64,000 bases of DNA. Source: Stemphylium vesicarium (lineage: Eukaryota; Ascomycota; Dothideomycetes; Pleosporales; Pleosporaceae). The notes below the pieces were generated by a model. The model did not search any database. It was not told where the DNA came from and saw nothing but the letters and a program-made list of their open reading frames with translations. Below, piece by piece: positions 56,719 through 64,000 of the stretch. Within the stretch, counting starts at the first letter, position 1; the number at the start of each line of letters is the position of its first letter. Both the position numbers and the translations under genes were made by a program. The DNA is taken from the NCBI GenBank assembly GCA_004380135.1, contig QXCR01000102.1:62001-126000 (forward strand). Direction: 5' to 3'.

Positions 56719-59547
56719 ATGTCTTACGGTTACGACAGCCGGTACTACCAGAGGCCGCGCCATGATTCTCACTACAGTCCGTCGCGCGACACGGATGCCT
56801 ATGCATACTCGCGGCACGAAAAGTCTCTAGCTGAAGCTCGCGAGGAGCTAGCAGACATGCGCTACAACAATCCCTATGCTTCTTCCTACTCTTCCTCACC
56901 CTACTCCTCCTCCCATGAGCCCCGCACACACCCTGCCAGACGCCCCGCGCCGCAATCATACAGATCGCACACGCGAAAGAAGACATGGCCACCTTCACCC
57001 AGCGTCGAGGACGAGACCGAGGCCTTGGCCAAGGAGGCGTCGTCGTTAGCGGGGTCGCAAGGACAAGGGCGGGATGATGGTGAGCCGCCGATGAACACGC
57101 GGGGAACCGTCGATCAAGAGTCTATCCTCGACGAGATCGAACAGCCCAAAGTCGCACACGATGACGATCGCCGCTTCGTGCTCGTCTCCGAGTCCAGTAC
57201 CGACGATGACGCTGCAACACGATCTAGCATCCGCAGGGAGCGCCGACGGAAGAGCTTCGCCGAGCGTGGGCACATGTCCCATATCGACACCAATGTCCCC
57301 GACCCGCCTCTCTTCATCGAACGAGAGAGGACGCCCTATGGCTACTCGAAGCCGCAGAAGGAGTCGACTGCTCCTCAGCCACCCGACTACCTGCGCTCAC
57401 CGGAGCCCATGACCCCGGCCCGCGATGCCAGGGACGCGAAGAGGGAGCCGAGTACGAGACCTTCGCGACGAAGACCAAGCCACAGCCGCCACGACTCCTA
57501 CAGGGCCTCCGGACCATCGGACAAAGAGTACGTCTTCGACTCGGAGTCCGAGACGGACAGCAGCACCCACCTACGAACCGACCGAAAGCCGGCGCGCTAC
57601 AGCTTCGTGAACAGCGAGCTGCAAAGGGAGGACCTGAGGACAAATCTACGTGACTCGCAGAAGCGGCCTGAATCAACCCGACACGATTCTGGGCAGCGTC
57701 CACTACCGACAATACGTAAGGACGAATCGTCAGGCTCGTCAAAGGACAACTCGTACGCCCAGTCTCCGCGATCCTCCACTTCCTCTTTGAACAACAGCGC
57801 GAAAAGATCAAGGCCAATTCCAGTCGATGCCATATATGCGAACAGCTCCCGTCCTTTGTCCAGACCAAGCTCGCCTTTGCAACGGGCGGCCTCGCCTCAG
57901 CTTCCGACTCGATTCAAGGAGTCGCCTCCTGGCTCCCGCCCAGCGTCTCGCAGTGGTGGTCGACCTGCTTCTCCGCTAACCTATTCAAGCTCGTTCCAGT
58001 CTTCGTCACCTGGGCGCGGTCGCTTCCCTATGTCTGAAGCCGACAGGCACGCTACATACCCTCCAACACCTACTGACGACAGATCAAGACCACCCTCACG
58101 ATATGGCAGGCACGAAACAATGCCGCTCCCGAGACCTCGCATCGATATTCAGAGCCCCTCGCCCGCGAGGCCGCCCTCTTCCGACTCCGCCTTGCCATAT
58201 CCCATAGATGACCAGCTCATCGATGCCTTCATGCCGCCAGAGCAACACTACCAGTTCGATCACTCAGCAGTCACTTCCCCGCGACAGGACTACATAGAGC
58301 CTCCCCGATCCTCGACTCCATCCGCCGCCGGTTCCCCATATATTAGAGATACTCAAGCTCGACCAAGCAGGCAGGACACACTTGAAGAACCCGACCGTTC
58401 AAGGAGGCCAAGGTCGAACAGTGCTCTCGCGCAAGACGACCGACGAGAGAAACCTTTGCAGACAGCTGCTCCACTCGATCTCAAATCGTTGCCAGACTGC
58501 CCAAGAAGCAAGCCCACGAGAGACTACGACGATTGGTACAGTCTTCGGGGCTTCAAAAAATTCAACATCTGTCCGGATTGCTACAACAACGTCTTTGCTG
58601 GTACGCACTTCAATGTCGAATTCAAGCAGATATGGCTAGACGATTGGTCTACCAAGCGGGCGTGCGACTTTAGCAACCCATGGTCGCGTCTTGCATTCCA
58701 CCTCACTGACAGGCAGCGTCGGAAGTCTCTTGATCTGCTTCTTGCCGTTGCAGAAATTACTGACACGTACAAGCCGTGCCCTGGAGACCGTGAACGAAAC
58801 ACGAACGAGGTCAGCTGGTACGGCATCTCCAACCCACGCGACGGTAATTTCGTGCCCAACTTCGCCATTTGTTCGTGCGACAGGAGATTGGCCGAGGCCT
58901 TGTTTCCCAGCATGCGTGGCTACTTTCCGCGGATGACGACGGGCTATTCCAGCATACCAGACAAGTACACGTGCAGCTTCCGCACCAGCTCACGCCGCCA
59001 CATCAAGTACATGGAGCTCCTGCTAGAGATTGACGAAGAAGCGCAGTTCTCCGGTCGTCGACCTGACATCGAGCGCTTCGTCGACCTCGCGCGCGACTAC
59101 GCCTTCAAAGGCGAATGCGCACGCGACAAGACCTCCTTCCGCAAACCCTGGCACTTCATCCCCCAACTCCCCGAATTCACAGTCTGCGAAGAATGCTACG
59201 ACCGCGTCATCTGGCCGGGTATGACATCCAAGTCCCTCCCTACCACCATCCCCCGCCTCTTCAGCAAGACCATCCAGCTCGTCCCCGGCGAAGACCAGGA
59301 AGTCGGATCCAGCTGCTGTCTGTGGAGTCCGCACATGCGCAAGGTCTGGCTGCGTAGCGTCGAGGACCAGGACTTTGCGTACCTCAAGCGCAAGGCGGTT
59401 GAGAGGAAGAAGGCACAGATTGCTAATTTCAGGGATCGCAAGGCGATTGTGCGTGGCTTGGGGAATGCTGAGCCGGGCGATAGCAAGTACGAGTGGGCGA
59501 AACGCGAGATGGATATTTTGGAGAGGGAGTGGGCTTGTTATGAGTGA
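56719..59547 (+). CDS. Large disordered protein with CxxC-bearing C-terminal domain
   Basis: A single exon, 942 aa, from ATG 56719. Residues 1-590 are disordered: Tyr/Arg/Ser-rich at first (SYGYDSRYYQRPRHDSHYSP), then Pro/Ser/Arg-rich with many Ser-Pro sites. Residues about 595-940 look folded: FNICPDCYNNVFAG, CDFSNPWSRLAFHLT, YTCSFRTSSRRHIKYMELL, FTVCEECYDRVIWPG, SSCCLWSPHMRKVW, and a basic C-terminal helix (LKRKAVERKKAQIANF). Paired CxxCY motifs suggest zinc binding. Comparable fungal proteins are annotated as hypothetical or 'Ser-Arg rich'; I do not know a function. The intact long frame supports a real gene. Confidence 0.8.
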   Translation: MSYGYDSRYYQRPRHDSHYSPSRDTDAYAYSRHEKSLAEAREELADMRYNNPYASSYSSSPYSSSHEPRTHPARRPAPQSYRSHTRKKTWPPSPSVEDETEALAKEASSLAGSQGQGRDDGEPPMNTRGTVDQESILDEIEQPKVAHDDDRRFVLVSESSTDDDAATRSSIRRERRRKSFAERGHMSHIDTNVPDPPLFIERERTPYGYSKPQKESTAPQPPDYLRSPEPMTPARDARDAKREPSTRPSRRRPSHSRHDSYRASGPSDKEYVFDSESETDSSTHLRTDRKPARYSFVNSELQREDLRTNLRDSQKRPESTRHDSGQRPLPTIRKDESSGSSKDNSYAQSPRSSTSSLNNSAKRSRPIPVDAIYANSSRPLSRPSSPLQRAASPQLPTRFKESPPGSRPASRSGGRPASPLTYSSSFQSSSPGRGRFPMSEADRHATYPPTPTDDRSRPPSRYGRHETMPLPRPRIDIQSPSPARPPSSDSALPYPIDDQLIDAFMPPEQHYQFDHSAVTSPRQDYIEPPRSSTPSAAGSPYIRDTQARPSRQDTLEEPDRSRRPRSNSALAQDDRREKPLQTAAPLDLKSLPDCPRSKPTRDYDDWYSLRGFKKFNICPDCYNNVFAGTHFNVEFKQIWLDDWSTKRACDFSNPWSRLAFHLTDRQRRKSLDLLLAVAEITDTYKPCPGDRERNTNEVSWYGISNPRDGNFVPNFAICSCDRRLAEALFPSMRGYFPRMTTGYSSIPDKYTCSFRTSSRRHIKYMELLLEIDEEAQFSGRRPDIERFVDLARDYAFKGECARDKTSFRKPWHFIPQLPEFTVCEECYDRVIWPGMTSKSLPTTIPRLFSKTIQLVPGEDQEVGSSCCLWSPHMRKVWLRSVEDQDFAYLKRKAVERKKAQIANFRDRKAIVRGLGNAEPGDSKYEWAKREMDILEREWACYE

Positions 59548-59840
59548 ATGGGGTAATGACGTTATGAATACTGCAGTAAGATGTATTTTGATGATTGATG
59601 AGCATGGGAAAAAACGACTATATTGATAGCACGAACATATTTCAATCCTAAGCACCTCGTTTTACTACTTCATCCTAGCGCCTTTTCTATTAATTGAAAA
59701 TGTAATTCGAAGAGGCCTGGTCAGAACACCCCTCCCCCTCCCTCTCTCTTCTCGAAACACCGTCTCATAGTCTCACCATCAGCGACAACAATCTGCAGTC
59801 GAGTTGGCCTCCTCCAAATCCCGACGCCCGTTGATATGCC

Positions 59841-60610
59841 CTATTTCCCCTCCTCGCATTTACTCTTCAACACAGTCTCATATTCAGACGGAACCCACTT
59901 CGTCATCTCCTCCTGCGCTCTGCTGAAGTGTTCATCTACATCCCAGGAACGCGGACCCCATAGAGCAAAATAAACGTTCCTGAGGTTTCCATACCGAGTC
60001 GACGTCCGTCCGTGCCCAAGTCTGCATGTCCTCGCCGTGTGGGAGGATGAAGCCTATGCGGCAACTCTTCAATTCATCAGCAGGCGGAGTTTTGTCCGGG
60101 CACAGCAGGTATGCGCTATCTTTCTCCAGCTCCGCGATTCCTGCGATGTCTTTGACCGCAGCATCAGCTACTATACCGCCGAGCAGTCTGGTCTCTCTCA
60201 ACAAGCCGAAGACTCCCGGGAGATTGTCTGTATCACAGCGCAAGAGCAAAGTGGCGAGCCACCAGATGGGCGCTTTAAATTTTCCTCTCATGGCGTCCTT
60301 GGGAAACTTCTCGGGTGTTCCGCGAGCTGAGTCTTCAGCTGAAGTCTTGTGCATACTCGAAGAGGAGAAGAGCATCGCCGAGAATGCGAACTGCATCGGA
60401 TTTCTTGGCTACCTCCAGATCTTTTCTCCTCATGACGCGTTTGAGAGAAAGAACCTCGCGTCGTACGAGCTCTTGCCAGACAAGAATCAACCGCTCTTGC
60501 ATCTGGAAGCGCCATTTTAGCCCGTCTAGCATGACACGGACGTGGTGCATCCGCTCTTTCACACTCTTTTCGGACGATCCAGCAACTTGCAGCAAGGTTC
60601 CGAAGCCCAT
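59841..60610 (-). pseudogene. Unrecognised gene fragment with two +1 frame changes
   Basis: Three frames carry coding-like sequence in order on the minus strand: 60610-60335 (RVMLDGLKWRFQMQERLILVWQELV...), then about 60350-59985 (APIWWLATLLLRCDTDNLPG, LLGGIVADAAVKDIAGIAELEKD, FILPHGEDMQTWARTDV), then about 59980-59841 (NVYFALWGPRSWDVDEHFSRA, ending at a TAG at 59841). Each switch is +1. No intron of legal size with good signals connects them, so indels (real or sequencing) are likely. I recognise no family. It lies 3' of the 942-aa gene in convergent orientation. Confidence 0.45.
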
Positions 60611-61054
60611 GTCTCGGGGGTGTCCAGAATTGGAGTTGTGTTAAGCCAGTACCGCGCATATGTCAATCGTGAGTCCATTCCCATCCCATCTCCGTGTCTG
60701 TATGCATCAAGCTACGTCTACAACCTCTGTATGCGTCAGGCTGCTTGAACAAGGTCATTTACTCCTTGATGAGCTTGAACGATCTACTCATAGCCGCTGA
60801 CGCGTGTGGAGGCTGAAATGTCGGATCATATGTTGAGTTGGGGGCTGGATATCTGGGATCGATGATCACCGGAGTTGGGACACCGCTGCATTTGCCAGGC
60901 GCTGGGTTTATGGTCTTTCTGTTGGAAAACCTGAGCCTCGAGATAACAGGAGGAAGGTTGAAACTGAGTAAATAGTGATATTCTGCATCTAGAGTCTGGC
61001 AGATCGAAAGAATTCAGGCCAAGCGTACCATGGAAGTTGGTGAGGGTACTTTGG
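60611..61054. other. Intergenic, no gene recognised
   Basis: 444 nt between two minus-strand genes. Nothing seen. Confidence 0.35.
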
Positions 61055-64000
61055 TTAGTACCGATAAGTGATACCTCCCACTGGCTGAGGTGTCATACTA
61101 GGTACTCCACCCGGCTGGCCAGATCCGACACCTGAGCGGAGTGGGCTATGAAGGCGGTCGAGGCTTGGGCCAGAAACGGAAGCACCCTCCGTATGCGCCA
61201 CTCGATTAGACGCTTTAGTAGTCCTTGATTTCTTCAAGCCATTCTGTACTTTCTCGCTCCCAGCCAGCCTCTTGCGAACTGTCTTCTTCGCGTTTCCTTC
61301 GGTTTCAAGATGGAGACCTCTTGTTCGGGTGTATCAAGAGTGCGGTAGAATTCGTGGCTGCCCGGGAAGCTTCCGCCCCAGTCGAGGGAATTGTGCGCGA
61401 TTCTGCTACCAAGAGCTTTGGAAAGTCAGATTTGGAATCGTTTGTGTTTACGGTCATGCTTGCTTACTGTAGGATTCTACCTTTAGTCGGACTACGCAGT
61501 CTTCTCTTGGTAGAGGTTCTCGCGCTGGTGGCGGTTCTAGAGCTGGTGACGGTAACGCGCTTGGTACGGCTCGTAAGGGAGATTGAGAGCGACTACGGAT
61601 TGACGGGGCGTAGATACCGCTGTCGTCTCCTATATCTTCGTCGTCGTCATCGACATGGGGAGGCTGGTAGTTGCCCGAATACGCAGTCATGCTTGCATGA
61701 GCAGGTGGTGTTTCCTCAATTGTAGCTGGCAAAGTAAGCGCGAGTTCTCTTCCGATAACGCCGGCATGAGATGCAACGACTTACTCAATATGAGCTCCGG
61801 CTCCGGCTCTGGAGCTGGCTGGGAGACTACTTCGCTGTGACGTGGCTTTGCTGTATTGGACGCCAAGGCAATAAAAGCCCCTTTAGACTCTCTTGACACT
61901 TGGGCGAAGTATGAGGCGTTAGGATCCAGGCCTGGGAAGATTACGGCGCCCGTGGCAGCAGATAACGACTGCAATATATAGCCACATCGTGGCTCTGTCT
62001 TTTGTTAGATCGGTTAAACTGGGAGGTCATCCGCGCATGATCGCTTACCATCCAAAGTTTCAAGAAGAACGTTCGACGTATCTGCGGAAAAGCATTGCTG
62101 CCGATGCAACACGACTCTCACCGGCTCGTTCCTGTTCTGATACAAATTTGCAGACTGCCAAGTGATAACCAGCTCGCCCTTTTTCTCGGTGGGGGAGCAC
62201 TGAACCGATCTAGGCATCTGCAGCAAACGCTTGTTCGCCAGGCTCTTAAGCAGACCTTCGTCGGTAGCGATTTGAGGATAATCTCCTGTGGCGATCAATT
62301 GAGAGATCATAATGTCCCATAACCGCAAGACCGCATGATCACACAAGAAAATGTTAGAAGCTCCTCCCTGGTGTTCATCGCAGTAAACGTGTTCGTGGGC
62401 GCCGTTCCAGGTGAGCCATTTGTCGTGGACTTTCCACATCATCGCAAAGAAGCCAGCGTCGATGTCCAAGTGCTCGCCGTCTACAAACGTAAGTTTCATG
62501 TGCGTTGTTACTGGGTGCGACTGCAAGAGACACCTCAACGTCTTGTTTACGTGCGCAGCGAAAGTATTGTCGGGTAATACCACTACCTGCGCAGACTTGA
62601 AACGATGCAACAGCTCTTCTGTTGGTGTCTTGCAAATGAAGTATCTGCTCAACATTTTCCACAGCTCCCCGTTGATTGGAACGGGGTTCTTGCGCAGACT
62701 CTGTTCGATGATGTGGAATTCCTGGAATGCCTAGTCAGAGTTGGCAGCGTGGCGAGTATGCGTCAACTCACGTCTTTGCCTTCAGTAGCTGAATAGTAGA
62801 ATGGTTTGCGGCCCTGCTCGTCCACGTTGATACTCAACATCTTTTTCCACACTTTCCTGGCAATGTTTCCTTCGAGCGAAAGATCGTCGTTGCTCAGCAT
62901 GACGTCTCCTTTCCGACTGATCCAACTCAGCAGGAGGTTAGTGTAGTCGGACGCTATGTTTGAGTCAGTCGACCCATCCGTTCGTATTGCAGCTGTCCAT
63001 ATGGCAAGGATTTCTTCGGACTCATCACCGGCGCTGACTAACGTATCGCGATCAGACGAGGTGGTTCCGCCAATGAAATTGTATCCATACTGATAGCTCT
63101 TTCCAGAAATTCCACCGCTCGGTAGCAACAATCCATGTAAATACATAGACGCTTGATATTTGGGATCGCGGATGAGGTCGCCTTGTCTGGTGCGAATCAT
63201 GCCTTCTGGAGGATTAATGTCGAGTGTGACGGTCAGCCATTCCTTGAACGTATCAACATACGGTCGATCAGCTTTGGTTTTGAATTCTTGGATAGTACGG
63301 GCGGCACCAGGAGCACCAATAACGAGACAGACGTCTTCGCAAGGATGGGCCACCGAGGTTCTGGGCTGAGCTCGGGCCTTGAGCGCCATCTTGCCTATGC
63401 TTTTGTCACTCATGCGAGTGAGGGAGCAGGATAAGCTGCCTTTTTTGTACAAGAATCTCCACTTGAACCCATCGCTCTCGTAGTGGAAGTTTTAATTATT
63501 ACGTCGAAACATAAGGGCGGAGAGCTTCAGGCCGTCACCGTGTTGCCCGGTCTGTGTCTTGTCGTTTGCTTTGGTCGTCCCACCGGTACCGAGGTTGCGA
63601 TACTTGAGAGTGGCCTTGAAATTTGCCATCTTTAGACCTCCCACACAGTATCCGTCCTTGTCGTACTGGAATCGTATGAAGCCGAGTAGTGCCTCGGTCT
63701 CCGGGTGACGCACCTCGATGGGTATGACCCTCTTGGTGTCCGTGTACGTGGGTGAAACGAGGATAGGTCAAGGCTAAATGATCTCAAAATGCCATCTCTC
63801 CTAAGTAGCGTTAGAGTCAAGAAGAAGCCGACGAAAAAGCAACGAGAGTACACACCAGTTCTGGTATGCTTCACGGAATGCCTCTTTGCAACCCCAGCGA
63901 GGCCTGTATTTATTGACGATATTGAGATCTTTTGTAGCGCGACGAACGCCGATGAGGTCAGTGTTCAGATCCAATCGTTCTCCGTCAGAATCGGAGGATT
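61055..64000 (-). pseudogene. GHKL (Hsp90/histidine-kinase-fold) ATPase-like gene, damaged; 5' end off window
   Basis: Segments from the right: >64000-63856 (WGCKEAFREAYQNW, the first ATPase helix with Glu/Asn Mg motif), intron 63855-63801, 63800-62772, 62730-62049, 61994-61785, 61725-61468, 61317-61055. After NWRDGIL the frame must shift -1 near 63750 to enter IEVRHPETEALLGFIRFQ, LGTGGTTKAND and GQHGDGLKLSAL (glycine-rich lid). An in-frame TAA follows at 63492-63494, after which the same frame continues (NFHYESDGFKWRF, SCSLTRM). Downstream parts are continuous with clean introns, and the C-terminus is Pro/Ser-rich and basic. The fold resembles GHKL ATPases; the fungal family's biological role is unknown to me. 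One frameshift plus one nonsense suggests a pseudogene, or two base errors. Confidence 0.6.

Noticed and set aside
60335..60350. Programmed +1 frameshift (antizyme-type, AGC TGA) in the orphan gene
   Set aside because: The proteins on either side show no antizyme features, a second +1 change follows downstream, and no stimulatory context is visible, so indels are simpler.
1..64000. tRNA genes
   Set aside because: Scanning by eye for B-box sequences (GGTTCGAATCC-like) with a matching A box gave no candidate. A dedicated tRNA search could still find one.

Overview
The window comes from the nuclear genome of a filamentous ascomycete (Pezizomycotina; a Dothideomycete such as a Pleosporales species is my inference). 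The evidence is many 41-60 nt GT-AG introns with CTRAC-type branch sites, fungal-only families (Zn2Cys6 regulator, fungal rhodopsin-type membrane protein, DUF1996, Rax1), alternating gene strands and long pyrimidine-rich leaders. I saw no tRNA, rRNA or CRISPR array and no intact transposon. All exon joins below were read by eye from frame continuity, splice signals and family conservation.

Layout. 1-13 kb is housekeeping: a circularly permuted mitochondrial GTPase (runs off the left edge), mitochondrial aspartate aminotransferase with a 3-nt micro-exon, the HPt phosphorelay protein Ypd1, a 2H-phosphoesterase (ASCC1/AKAP7-type) protein, a zeta-class GST/maleylacetoacetate isomerase, an unrecognised helical protein, and a basic-tail/XPA_C-like protein with an in-frame stop. 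13.3-21.7 kb is a compact sugar/polyol block: myo-inositol oxygenase, aldo-keto reductase, KduD-like SDR, zinc polyol (L-idonate/sorbitol-type) dehydrogenase and a Gfo/Idh/MocA oxidoreductase. Together they read like an inositol -> D-glucuronate -> L-gulonate/L-idonate -> gluconate catabolic cluster. Its intergenic regions share an A/G-AATT-YTCSCC motif. 22.4-25.4 kb holds a GST with an internal deletion and a cytochrome P450.

25.4-35 kb is gene-poor and contains one Zn2Cys6 regulator (six exons) and a possible small 8-Cys ORF. 35-46 kb holds a fungal rhodopsin-fold membrane protein, the Qb-SNARE Vti1, a FAD amine-oxidase-like protein, an orphan disordered protein and a secreted DUF1996 protein. 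46.7-48.4 kb has a TATA-driven small secreted Cys-rich gene whose reading frame is broken at a C6 run, and a weak orphan ORF. 48.4-52.4 kb is again gene-poor. 52.4-59.6 kb holds a Rax1-like RGS/3-TM protein, a SnoaL/NTF2-like protein and a 942-aa disordered protein with a CxxC-bearing C-terminal domain. The right end (59.8-64 kb) has two damaged genes: an orphan with two +1 shifts, and a GHKL/Hsp90-type ATPase gene with one frameshift and one in-frame TAA.
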